From Mimachlamys varia (Eukaryota > Mollusca > Bivalvia > Pectinida > Pectinidae), in assembly GCA_947623455.1 (NCBI GenBank), contig OX392527.1, positions 7,064,001 through 7,128,000 on the forward strand: a DNA stretch of 64,000 nt, read 5' to 3'. Below, in pieces: positions 36,345 to 51,400 of this stretch; position 1 is the first letter of the stretch, and the number at the start of each line of letters is the position of its first letter. The notes under the pieces were generated by a model. That model saw only the letters and a program-made list of their open reading frames with translations, ran no database searches and was not told the origin of the DNA. The translations under genes were made by a program, and so were the position numbers.

Positions 36345-38960
36345 CCTATACGTAGAACCCTACCTATACGTTAGAACCCTACCTATACGTAGAACCTTAC
36401 CTATACGTTAGAACATTACCTATACGTTAGAACCTTACCTATACGTTAGAACATTACCTATACGTAGAACCTTACCTATACGTTAGGACCTTACCTATAC
36501 GTTAGAACCTTACCTATACGTTAGAACCCTACCTATACGTTAGAACCTTACCTATACGTTAGAACATTACCTATACGTTAGAACCTTACCTATACGTTAG
36601 AACCTTACCTATACGTAGAACCCTACCTATACGTAGAACCCTACCTATACGTTAGAACCTTACCTATACGTTAGAACCCTACCTATACGTTAGGACCTTA
36701 CCTATACGTTAGAACCTTACCTATACGTAGAACCCTACCTATACGTAGAACCCTACCTATACGTTAGAACATTACCTATACGTTAGAACATTACCTATAC
36801 GTAGAACCCTACCTATACGTTAGAACCCTACCTATACGTTAGAACCCTACCTATACGTTAGAACCTTACCTATACGTTAGAACATTACCTATACGTTAGA
36901 ACCTTACCTATACGTTATAACCTTACCTATACGTTATAACCTTACCTATATGTTATAACCTTACGTTAGAACCTTACCTATACGTAGAAACCTACCTATA
37001 CGTAGAACCCTACCTATACGTTAGAACCCTACCTATACGTTAGAACCCTACCTATACGTTAGAACCTTACCTATACGTTAGAACATTACCTATACGTTAG
37101 AACCTTACCTATACGTAGAACCCTACCTATACGTAGAACCCTTCCTATACGTTAGAACATTACCTATACGTTAGAACATTACCTATACGTTAGAACATTA
37201 CCTATACGTTAGAACCTTACCTATACGTTATAACATTACCTATACGTAGAACCCTACCTATACGTAGAACCCTACCTATACGTTAGAACATTACCTATAC
37301 GTTAGAACATTACCTATACGTAGAACCCTACCTATACGTAGAACCCTACCTATACGTTAGAACCTTACCTATACGTTAGAACCCTACCTATATGTTAGAA
37401 CCCTACCTATACGTTAGAACATTACCTATACGTTAGAACCTTGCCTATATGTTAGAACCTTACCTATACGTTAGAACCCTACCTATACGTTAGAACCCTA
37501 CCTATACGTTAGAACATTACCTATACGTTAGAACCTTACCTATACGTTAGAACATTACCTATACGTTAGAACATTACCTATACGTTAGAACATTACCTAT
37601 ACGTTAGAACATTACCTATACGTTAGAACCTTACCTATACGTTAGAACATTACCTATACGTAGAACCCTACCTATACGTTAGAACCCTACCTATACGTAG
37701 AACCTTACCTATACGTTAGAACATTACCTATACGTTAGAACCTTACCTATACGTTAGAACATTACCTATACGTAGAACCTTACCTATACGTTAGGACCTT
37801 ACCTATACGTTAGAACCTTACCTATACGTTAGAACCCTACCTATACTTTAGAACCTTACCTATACGTTAGAACATTACCTATACGTTAGAACCTTACCTA
37901 TACGTTAGAACCTTACCTATACGTAGAACCCTACCTATACGTAGAACCCTACCTATACGTTAGAACCTTACCTATACGTTAGAACCCTACCTATACGTTA
38001 GGACCTTACCTATACGTTAGAACCTTACCTATACGTAGAACCCTACCTATACGTAGAACCCTACCTATACGTTAGAACATTACCTATACGTTAGAACATT
38101 ACCTATACGTAGAACCCTACCTATACGTTAGAACCCTACCTATACGTTAGAACCCTACCTATACGTTAGAACCTTACCTATACGTTAGAACATTACCTAT
38201 ACGTTAGAACCTTACCTATACGTTATAACCTTACCTATACGTTATAACCTTACCTATATGTTATAACCTTACGTTAGAACCTTACCTACACGTAGAACCT
38301 TACCTATACGTAGAACCCTACCTATACGTTAGAACCCTACCTATACGTTAGAACCCTACCTATACGTTAGAACCTTACCTATACGTTAGAACATTACCTA
38401 TACGTTAGAACCTTACCTATACGTAGAACCCTACCTATACGTAGAACCCTACCTATACGTTAGAACATTACCTATACGTTAGAACATTACCTATACGTTA
38501 GAACATTACCTATACGTTAGAACCTTACCTATACGTTATAACCTTACCTATACGTTAGAACATTACCTATACGTTAGAACATTACCTATACGTAGAACCC
38601 TACCTATACGTAGAACCCTACCTATACGTTAGAACCTTACCTATACGTTAGAACCCTACCTATACGTTAGGACCTTACCTATACGTTATAACCTTACCTA
38701 TACGTAGAACCCTACCTATACGTAGAACCCTACCTATACGTTAGAACCCTACCTATACGTTAGAACATTACCTATACGTTAGAACCTTACCTATACGTTA
38801 TAACCTTACGTTAGAACCTTACCTATACGTAGAACCCTACCTATACGTAGAACCCTACCTATACGTTAGAACCCTACCTATACGTTAGAACCCTACCTAT
38901 ACGTTAGAACCTTACCTATACGTTAGAACATTACCTATACGTTATAACCTTACCTATACG
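36345..38960. repeat. 1.31-kb higher-order repeat, two adjacent copies
   Basis: The marker TTATAACCTTACGTTAG, which lacks the usual CTATA, occurs with TTACGTTAG at 36961 and 38269, 1308 bases apart. TTAGGACC with the same following series occurs at 36484 and 37791, 1307 apart. Long stretches of unit variants agree between the two copies, with scattered differences (for example TACTTTAG near 37855). Confidence 0.82.
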
Positions 38961-41900
38961 TTAGAACATTACCTATACGTTAGAACCTTACCTATACGTT
39001 AGAACCCTACCTATACGTTAGAACCCTACCTATACGTTAGAACCTTACCTATACGTTAGAACCCTACCTATACGTTAGAACCCTACCTATACGTTAGAAC
39101 CCTACCTATACGTTAGAACCTTACCTATACGTTAGAACATTACCTATACGTTAGAACATTACCTATACGTTAGAACATTACCTATACGTTAGAACATTAC
39201 CTATACGTAGAACCTTACCTATACGTTAGAACATTACCTATACGTTATAACATTACCTATACGTTAGAACATTACCTATACGTAGAACCCTACCTATACG
39301 TTAGAACATTACCTATACGTTAGAACCTTACCTATATGTTAGAACCTTACCTATACGTTATAACATTACCTATATGTAGAACCTTACCTATACGTTAGAA
39401 CCCTACCTGTACGTTAGAACCCTACCTATACGTTAGAACCCTACCTATACGTTAGAACCTTACCTATACGTTAGAACCCTACCTATACGTTAGAACCCTA
39501 CCTATACGTAGAACATTACCTATACGTTAGGACCTTACCTATACGTTATAACATTACCTATACGTTATAACCTTACCTTTACGTTAGAACCCTACCTATA
39601 CGTTAGAACCCTACCTATACGTTATAACATAACCTATACGTTAGAACCCTACCTATACGTTATAACATTACCTATACGTTAGAACCCTACCTATACGTTA
39701 TAACATTACCTATACGTTAGAACCCTACCTATACGTAGAACCCTACCTATACGTAGAACATTACCTATACGTAGAACCTTACCTATACGTTAGAACCCTA
39801 CCTATACGTTAGAACCCTACCTATACGTTAGAACATTACCTATACGTTAGAACCTTACCTATATGTTAGAACCTTACCTATACGTTATAACATTACCTAT
39901 ATGTAGAACCTTACCTATACGTTAGAACCCTACCTATACGTTAGAACCCTACCTATACGTTAGAACCCTACCTATACGTTAGAACCTTACCTATACGTTA
40001 GAACCCTACCTATACGTTAGAACCTTACCTATACGTTAGAACCCTACCTATACGTTAGAACCTTACCTATACGTTATAACATTACCTATACGTTAGAACC
40101 CTACCTATACGTTATAACATTACCTATACGTTAGAACCCTACCTATACGTTATAACATTACCTATACGTTAGAACCCTACCTATACGTAGAACCCTACCT
40201 ATACGTAGAACATTACCTATACGTAGAACCTTACCTATACGTTAGAACCCTACCTATACGTTAGAACCCTACCTATACGTTAGAACATTACCTATACGTT
40301 AGAACCTTACCTATATGTTAGAACCTTACCTATACGTTATAACATTACCTATATGTAGAACCTTACCTATACGTTAGAACCCTACCTATACGTTAGAACC
40401 CTACCTATACGTTAGAACCCTACCTATACGTTAGAACCTTACCTATACGTTAGAACCCTACCTATACGTTAGAACCTTACCTATACGTTAGAACCCTACC
40501 TATACGTTAGAACCTTACCTATACGTTATAACATTACCTATACGTTAGAACATTACCTATACGTTATAACATTACCTATACGTTAGAACCTTACCTATAC
40601 GTTAGAACCCTACCTATACGTTAGAACCTTACCTATACGTTAGAACCCTACCTATACGTTAGAACCTTACCTATACGTTATAACCTTACCTTTACGTTAG
40701 AACCCTACCTATACGTTAGAACCTTACCTATACTTTATAACATTACCTATACGTAGAACCCTACCTATACGTTATAACATTACCTATACGTTAGAACCCT
40801 ACCTATACGTTATAACATTACCTATACGTTAGAACCCTACCTATACGTTATAACATTACCTATACGTTAGAACCCTACCTATACGTAGAACCCTACCTAT
40901 ACGTAGAACATTACCTATACGTAGAACCTTACCTATACGTAGAACCCTACCTATACGTAGAACCTTACCTATACGTTATAACCTTACCTATACGTTAGAA
41001 CCCTACCTATACGTAGAACCCTACCTATACGTTAGAACCTTACCTATACGTAGAACCCTACCTATACGTTAGAACATTACCTATACGTTATAACCTTACC
41101 TATACGTTAGAACATTACCTATACGTTAGAACATTACCTATACGTTAGAACATTACCTATACGTAGAACCTTACCTATACGTTAGAACATTACCTATACG
41201 TAGAACCCTACCTATACGTTAGAACATTACCTATACGTAGAACCCTGCCTATACGTTAGAACATTACCTATACGTTATAACCTTACCTATACGTTAGAAC
41301 ATTACCTATACGTTATAACCTTACCTATACGTTAGAACCTTACCTATACGTTAGAACATTACCTATATGTTATAACCCTACCTATACGTTATAACCTTAC
41401 CTATACGTTAGAACATTACCTATACGTTAGAACATTACCTATACGTTATAACATTACCTATACGTTAGAACATTACCTATATGTTATAACCCTACCTATA
41501 CGTTATAACCTTACCTATACGTTAGAACATTACCTATACGTTAGAACATTACCTATACGTTAGAACATTACCTATATGTTATAACCCTACCTATACGTTA
41601 TAACCTTACCTATACGTTAGGACCTTACCTATACGTTATAACATTACCTATACGTTATAACCTTACCTATACGTTAGAACATTACCTATACGTTAGAACC
41701 CTACCTATACGTTAGAACCCTACCTATACGTTAGAACCTTACCTATACGTAGAACCCTACCTATACGTTAGAACATTACCTATACGTAGAACCCTACCTA
41801 TACGTTAGAACATTACCTATACGTTAGGACCTTACCTATACGTTAGAACATTACCTATACGTTAGAACCCTACCTATACGTTAGAACCCTACCTATACGT

Positions 41901-42855
41901 TAGAACCTTACCTATACGTAGAACCCTACCTATACGTTAGAACATTACCTATACGTAGAACCCTACCTATACGTTAGAACATTACCTATACGTTAGAACA
42001 TTACCTATACGTTAGAACATTACCTATACGTTAGAACATTACCTATACGTTAGAACCTTACCTATACGTAGAACCCTACCTATACGTTAGAACATTACCT
42101 ATACGTAGAACCCTACCTATACGTTAGAACATTACCTATACGTTAGAACATTACCTATACGTTAGAACATTACCTATACGTAGAACCTTACCTATACGTT
42201 AGAACATTACCTATACGTTAGAACATTACCTATACGTTAGAACATTACCTATACGTTAGAACATTACCTATACGTTAGAACATTACCTATACGTTATAAC
42301 CTTACCTATACGTTAGAACCTTACCTATACGTTAGGATCTTACCTACACGTAGAATCCTACCTATACGTTATAACCCTACCTATACGTTAGAACATTACC
42401 TATACGTAGAACCCTACCTATACGTTAGAACATTACCTATACGTTATAACCTTACCTATACGTTAGAACATTACCTATACGTAGAACCTTACCTATACGT
42501 TAGAACATTACCTATACGTAGAACCCTACCTATACGTAGAACCCTACCTATACGTTAGAACATTACCTATACGTTAGAACCTTACCTATACGTAAAACCC
42601 TACCTATACGTTAGAACATTACCTATACGTTAGAACCTTACCTATATGTTAGAACCTTACCTATACGTTAGAACCCTACCTATACGTTAGAACCCTACCT
42701 ATACGTTAGAACCCTACCTATACGTTAGAACCCTACCTATACGTTAGAACATTACCTATACGTTAGAACCTTATCTATACGTTAGAACATTACCTATACG
42801 TTAGAACATTACCTATACGTTAGAACATTACCTATACGTTAGAACATTACCTATA

Positions 42856-45800
42856 CGTATGAACATTACCTATACGTTAGAACCTTACCTATACGTTAGA
42901 ACATTACCTATACGTAGAACCCTACCTATACGTTAGAACCCTACCTATACGTAGAACCTTACCTATACGTTAGAACATTACCTATACGTTAGAACCTTAC
43001 CTATACGTTAGAACATTACCTATACGTTAGAACCCTACCTATACGTTAGAACCTTACCTATACGTTAGAACCCTACCTATACGTTAGAACCCTACCTATA
43101 CGTTAGAACCTTACCTATATGTTAGAACCTTACCTATACGTAGAACCCTACCTATACGTAGAACCCTACCTAAACGTTATAACATTACCTATACGTTAGA
43201 ACCCTACCTATACGTTATAACATTACCTATATGTAGAACCTTACCTATACGTTAGAACCTTACCTATACGTTAGGATCTTACCTACACGTAGAACCTTAC
43301 CTACACGTAGAACCTTACCTATACGTAGAACCTTACCTATACGTAGAACCCTACCTATACGTTAGAACCTTACCTATACGTTAGAACCTTACCTATACGT
43401 TAGAACCTTACCTATACGTAGAACCTTACCTATACGTTAGAACCCTACCTATACGTTAGGATCTTACCTACACGTAGAACCTTACCTACACGTAGAACCT
43501 TACCTATACGTAGAACCTTACCTATACGTTAGAACCTTACCTACACGTAGAACCTTACCTATACGTAGAACCTTACCTATACGTAGAACCTTACCTATAC
43601 GTTAGAACCTTACCTACACGTAGAACATTACCTACACGTAGAACCTTACCTATACGTTATAACATTACCTATACGTTAGGATCTTACCTACACGTAGAAC
43701 CTTACCTATACGTTATAACATTACCTATACGTTATAACCCTACCTATACGTTAGAACATTACCTATACGTAGAACCCTACCTATACGTTAGAACATTACC
43801 TATACGTTATAACCTTACCTATACGTTAGAACATTACCTATACGTAGAACCTTACCTATACGTTAGAACATTACCTATACGTAGAACCCTACCTATACGT
43901 AGAACCCTACCTATACGTTAGAACATTACCTATACGTTAGAACCTTACCTATACGTTAGAACCCTACCTATACGTTAGAACATTACCTATACGTTAGAAC
44001 CTTACCTATATGTTAGAACCTTACCTATACGTTAGAACCCTACCTATACGTTAGAACATTACCTATACGTTAGAACCTTACCTATACGTTAGAACATTAC
44101 CTATACGTTAGAACATTACCTATACGTTAGAACATTACCTATACGTTAGAACATTACCTATACGTATGAACATTACCTATACGTTAGAACCTTACCTATA
44201 CGTTAGAACATTACCTATACGTAGAACCCTACCTATACGTTAGAACCCTACCTATACGTAGAACCTTACCTATACGTTAGAACATTACCTATACGTTAGA
44301 ACCCTACCTATACGTTAGAACATTACCTATACGTAGAACCTTACCTATACGTTAGAACCCTACCTATACGTTAGAACCTTACCTATACGTTAGAACATTA
44401 CCTATACGTTAGAACATTACCTATACGTAGAACCCTACCTATACGTAGAACCCTACCTATACGTTAGAACCTTACCTATACGTTAGAACCCTACCTATAA
44501 GTTAGGACATTACCTATACGTTAGAACCTTACCTATACGTAGAACCCTACCTATACGTAGAACCCTACCTATACGTTAGAACATTACCTATACGTTAGAA
44601 CATTACCTATACGTAGAACCCTACCTATACGTTAGAACCCTACCTATACGTTAGAACCCTACCTATACGTTAGAACCTTACCTATACGTTAGAACATTAC
44701 CTATACGTTAGAACCTTACCTATACGTTATAACCTTACCTATACGTTATAACCTTACCTATATGTTATAACCTTACGTTAGAACCTTACCTATACGCAGA
44801 ACCCTACCTATACGTAGAACCCTACCTATACGTTAGAACCCTACCTATACGTTAGAACCCTACCTATACGTTAGAACCTTACCTATACGTTAGAACATTA
44901 CCTATACGTTAGAACCTTACCTATACGTAGAACCCTACCTATACGTAGAACCCTACCTATACTTTAGAACATTACCTATACGTTAGAACATTACCTATAC
45001 GTTAGAACATTACCTATACGTTAGAACCTTACCTATACGTTAGAACCTTACCTATACGTTAGAACATTACCTATACGTTAGAACATTACCTATACGTAGA
45101 ACCCTACCTATACGTAGAACCCTACCTATACGTTAGAACCTTACCTATACGTTAGAACCCTACCTATACGTTAGGACCTTACCTATATGTTAGAACCTTA
45201 CCTATACGTAGAACCCTACCTATACGTAGAACCCTACCTATACGTTAGAACCCTACCTATACGTTAGAACATTACCTATACGTTAGAACCTTACCTATAC
45301 GTTATAACCTTACGTTAGAACCTTACCTATACGTAGAACCCTACCTATACGTAGAACCCTACCTATACGTTAGAACCCTACCTATACGTTAGAACCCTAC
45401 CTATACGTTAGAACCTTACCTATACGTTAGAACATTACCTATACGTTATAACCTTACCTATACGTTAGAACATTACCTATACGTTAGAACCTTACCTATA
45501 CGTTAGAACCCTACCTATACGTTAGAACCCTACCTATACGTTAGAACCTTACCTATACGTTAGAACCCTACCTATACGTTAGAACCCTACCTATACGTTA
45601 GAACCTTACCTATACGTTAGAACATTACCTATACGTTATAACCTTACCTATACGTTAGAACATTACCTATACGTTAGAACATTACCTATACGTTAGAACA
45701 TTACCTATACGTTAGAACATTACCTATACGTTAGAACATTACCTATACGTTAGAACATTACCTATACGTAGAACCTTACCTATACGTTAGAACATTACCT

Positions 45801-46000
45801 ATACGTAGAACCCTACCTATACGTTAGAACATTACCTATACGTTAGAACCTTACCTATACGTTAGAACCCTACCTATACGTTAGAACCCTACCTATACGT
45901 TAGAACCCTACCTATACGTTAGAACCTTACCTATACGTTAGAACCCTACCTATACGTTAGAACCTTACCTATACGTTAGAACCCTACCTATACGTTAGAA
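42856..46000. repeat. Related 1.31-kb higher-order domain further right
   Basis: CGTATGAACATT occurs at 42856 and 44163, 1307 bases apart. The TTACGTTAG markers at 44773 and 45310 are 537 bases apart, the same spacing as 38269 and 38806. This domain therefore looks like a copy, about 6.5 kb away, of the one at 36345-38960. Exact limits are not resolved by eye. Confidence 0.7.
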
Positions 46001-47039
46001 CCTTACCTATACGTTATAACATTACCTATACGTTATAACCTTACCTATACGTTAGAACCCTACCTATACGTTAGAACCCTACCTATACGTTAGAACCTTA
46101 CCTATATGTTAGAACCTTACCTATACGTAGAACCCTACCTATACGTAGAACCCTACCTATACGTTATAACATTACCTATACGTTAGAACCCTACCTATAC
46201 GTTATAACATTACCTATACGTTAGAACCCTACCTATACGTAGAACCCTACCTATACGTAGAACATTACCTATACGTAGAACCTTACCTATACGTAGAACC
46301 CTACCTATACGTAGAACCTTACCTATACGTTATAACCTTACCTATACGTTAGAACCCTACCTATACGTAGAACCCTACCTATACGTTAGAACATTACCTA
46401 TACGTTATAACCTTACCTATACGTTAGAACATTACCTATACGTTAGAACATTACCTATACGTTAGAACATTACCTATACGTTAGAACATTACCTATACGT
46501 TAGAACCCTACCTATACGTTAGAACATTACCTATACGTTAGGACCTTACCTATACGTTAGAACCCTACCTATACGTTATAACCTTACCTATACGTTAGGA
46601 CCTTACCTATACGTTAGAACATTACATATACGTTATAACCTTACCTATACGTTATAACATTACCTATACGTTAGAACCTTACCTATACGTTAGAACCCTA
46701 CCTATACGTTAGAACCTTACCTATACGTAGAACCCTACCTATACGTAGAACCCTACCTATACGTTAGAACCGTACCTATACGTTAGAACCTTACCTATAC
46801 GTAGAACCTTACCTATACGTTAGAACCTTACCTATACGTTATAACCTTACCTATACGTAGAACCTTACCTATACGTAAGAACATTACCTATACGTTAGAA
46901 CCCTACCTATACGTTAGAACATTACCTATACGTTAGGACCTTACCTATACGTTAGAACATTACCTATACGTTAGAACATTACCTATACGTTAGAACCCTA
47001 CCTATACGTTATAACATTACCTATACGTTATAACATTAC

Positions 47040-50000
47040 CTATACGTTAGAACCTTACCTATACGTAGAACCCTACCTATACGTTAGAACATTACCTATA
47101 CGTTAGAACCCTACCTATCATTAGAACCCTACCTATACGTTAGAACCCTACCTATACGTAGAACCCTACCTATACGTAGAACCTTACCTATACGTAGAAC
47201 CTTACCTATACGTAGAACCCTACCTATACGTAGAACCTTACCTATACGTAGAACCCTACCTATACGTAGAACCTTACCTATACGTTAGAACATTACCTAT
47301 ACGTTAGAACCCTACCTATACGTTAGAACATTACCTATACGTTATAACCTTACCTATACGTTAGAACCCTACCTATACGTTAGAACCCTACCTATACGTT
47401 AGAACCCTACCTATACGTAGAACCCTACCTATACGTTAGAACCCTACCTATACGTTAGAACCCTACCTATACGTTAGAACCCTACCTATACGTAGAACCT
47501 TACCTATACGTTAGAACCCTACCTATACGTTAGAACCCTACCTATACGTTAGAACCCTACCTATACGTAGAACCCTACCTATACGTTAGAACTTTACCTA
47601 TACGTAGAACCCTACCTATACGTTATAACATTACCTATACGTTAGAACCCTACCTATCCGTTAGAACCTTACCTATACGTTAGAACCTTACCTATACGTT
47701 AGAACATTACCTATACGTTAGAACATTACCTATACGTTAGAACATTACCTATACGTTATAACCTTACCTATACGTTAGGACCTTACCTATATGTTAGAAC
47801 CTTACCTATACGTTAGAACATTACCTATACGTTAGAACATTACCTATACGTTAGAACCCTACCTATACGTTAGGACCTTACCTATATGTTAGAACCTTAC
47901 CTATACGTTAGAACATTACCTATACGTTAGGACCTTACCTATACGTTAGAACCCTACCTATACGTTAGAACATTACCTATACGTAGAACCCTACCTATAC
48001 GTAGAACCCTACCTATACGTTAGAACATTACCTATACGTTAGAACATTACCTATACGTTAGGACCTTACCTATACGTTAGAACCTTACCTATACGTTAGA
48101 ACATTACCTATACGTTAGAACATTACCTATACGTTAGAACATTACCTATATGTTAGAACCTTACCTATATGTTAGAACCTTACCTATACGTTAGAACATT
48201 ACCTATACGTTAGAACCTTACCTATACGTTAGAACATTACCTATACGTTAGAACATTACCTATACGTTAGAACATTACCTATATGTTAGAACCTTACCTA
48301 TATGTTAGAACCTTACCTATACGTTAGAACATTACCTATACGTTAGAACCTTACCTATACGTTAGAACATTACCTATACGTTAGAACCTTACCTATACGT
48401 TATAACCTTACCTATACGTTATAACCTTACCTATACGTTATAACCTTACCTATACGTTATAACATTACCTATACGTTATAACCTTACCTATACGTTATAA
48501 CCTTACCTATACGTTATAACCTTACCTATACGTTAGAACATTACCTATACGTTAGAACATTACCTATACGTTAGAACATTACCTATACGTTAGAACATTA
48601 CCTATACGTTAGAACGTTACCTATACGTTAGAACCCTACCTATACGTTAGAACATTACCTATACGTTAGGACCTTACCTATACGTTAGAACCTTACCTAT
48701 ACGTAGAACCTTACCTATACGTTATAACCTTACCTATACGTTAGAACCTTACCTATACGTTAGAACCTTACCTATACGTAGAACCTTACCTATACGTTAG
48801 AACATTACCTATACGTTAGAACATTACCTATACGTTAGAACATTACCTATACGTAGAACCCTACCTATACGTAGAACCCTACCTATACGTTAGAACATTA
48901 CCTATACGTCAGAACCTTACCTATACGTTATAACCTTACCTATACGTTATAACCTTACCTATACGTTATAACCTTACCTATACGTTATAACCTTACCTAT
49001 ACGTTAGAACCTTACCTATACGTTAGGATCTTACCTACACGTAGAACCTTACCTATACGTTATAACCTTACCTATACGTAGAACCTTACCTATACGTAGA
49101 ACCTTACCTATACGTAGAACATTACCTATACGTTAGAACCCTACCTATACGTTAGAACATTACCTATACGTTAGGACCTTACCTATACGTTAGAACCTTA
49201 CCTATACGTTAGAACATTACCTATACGTTAGAACCCTACCTATACGTTAGAACATTACCTATACGTTATAACCTTACCTATACGTTATAACCTTACCTAT
49301 ACGTTATAACATTACCTATACGTTAGAACCTTACCTATACGTTATAACCCTACCTATACGTTATAACCTTACCTATACGTTATAACATTACCTATACGTT
49401 AGAACCTTACCTATACGTTATAACCCTACCTATACGTTATAACCTTACCTATACGTTATAACCTTACCTATACGTTAGAACCTTACCTATACGTTATAAC
49501 CTTACCTATACGTTATAACCTTACCTATACGTTAGAACCTTACCTATACGTTATAACCTTACCTATACGTTATAACCCTACCTATACGTTAGAACCTTAC
49601 CTATACGTTAGAACCTTACCTATACGTTAGAACCTTACCTATACGTTATAACCTTACCTATACGTAGAACCCTACCTATATGTTAGAACCTTACCTATAC
49701 GTTATAACCTTACCTATACGTTATAACCTTACCTATACGTTAGAACCTTACCTATACGTTAGAACCTTACCTATACGTTAGAACCCTACCTATACGTTAG
49801 AACCCTACCTATACGTTAGAGCCTTACCTATACGTTAGAACATTACCTATACGTTAGAACCCTACCTATACGTTAGAACATTACCTATACGTTAGGACCT
49901 TACCTATACGTTAGAACATTACCTATACGTTAGAACATTACCTATACGTTAGAACCCTACCTATACGTTAGAACATTACCTATACGTTATAACATTACCT

Positions 50001-51400
50001 ATACGTTAGAACATTACCTATACGTAGAACCCTACCTATACGTTAGAACATTACCTATACGTTAGAACCCTACCTATCATTAGAACCCTACCTATACGTT
50101 AGAACCCTACCTATACGTAGAACCCTACCTATACGTAGAACCTTACCTATACGTAGAACCTTACCTATACGTAGAACCCTACCTATACGTAGAACCTTAC
50201 CTTTACGTAGAACCCTACCTATACGTAGAACCTTACCTATACGTTAGAACATTACCTATACGTTAGAACCCTACCTATACGTTAGAACATTACCTATACG
50301 TTATAACCTTACCTATACGTTAGAACCCTACCTATACGTTAGAACCCTACCTATACGTTAGAACCCTACCTATACGTAGAACCCTACCTATACGTTAGAA
50401 CCCTACCTATACGTTAGAACCCTACCTATACGTTAGAACCCTACCTATACGTAGAACCTTACCTATACGTTATAACATTACCTATACGTTAGAACCCTAC
50501 CTATCCGTTAGAACCTTACCTATACGTTAGAACCTTACCTATACGTTAGAACATTACCTATACGTTAGAACATTACCTATACGTTAGAACATTACCTATA
50601 CGTTATAACCTTACCTATACGTTAGGACCTTACCTATATGTTAGAACCTTACCTATACGTTAGAACATTACCTATACGTTAGAACATTACCTATACGTTA
50701 GAACCCTACCTATACGTTAGGACCTTACCTATATGTTAGAACCTTACCTATACGTTAGAACATTACCTATACGTTAGAACATTACCTATACGTTAGGACC
50801 TTACCTATACGTTAGAACCCTACCTATACGTTAGAACATTACCTATACGTAGAACCCTACCTATACGTAGAATCCTACCTATACGTTAGAACATTACCTA
50901 TACGTTAGAACATTACCTATACGTTAGGACCTTACCTATACGTTAGAACCTTACCTATACGTTAGAACATTACCTATACGTTAGAACATTACCTATACGT
51001 TAGAACATTACCTATATGTTAGAACCTTACCTATATGTTAGAACCTTACCTATACGTTAGAACATTACCTATACGTTAGAACCTTACCTATACGTTAGAA
51101 CATTACCTATACGTTAGAACATTACCTATACGTTAGAACATTACCTATATGTTAGAACCTTACCTATATGTTAGAACCTTACCTATACGTTAGAACATTA
51201 CCTATACGTTAGAACCTTACCTATATGTTAGAACTTTACCTATACGTTAGAACCTTACCTATACGTTATAACCTTACCTATACGTTATAACCTTACCTAT
51301 ACGTTATAACCTTACCTATACGTTATAACATTACCTATACGTTATAACCTTACCTATACGTTATAACCTTACCTATACGTTAGAACATTACCTATACGTT
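47040..51400. repeat. About 2.9-kb offset duplication within the 19-bp array
   Basis: Rare markers recur in order: CTATCATTAG near 47119 and 50078 (offset 2959), and CTATCCGTTAG near 47660 and 50507 (offset 2847). The 112-base difference is consistent with a six-unit deletion in the right copy. The following variant series (for example GTTAGGACC then ATATGTTAGAACC) matches closely. Confidence 0.82.
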
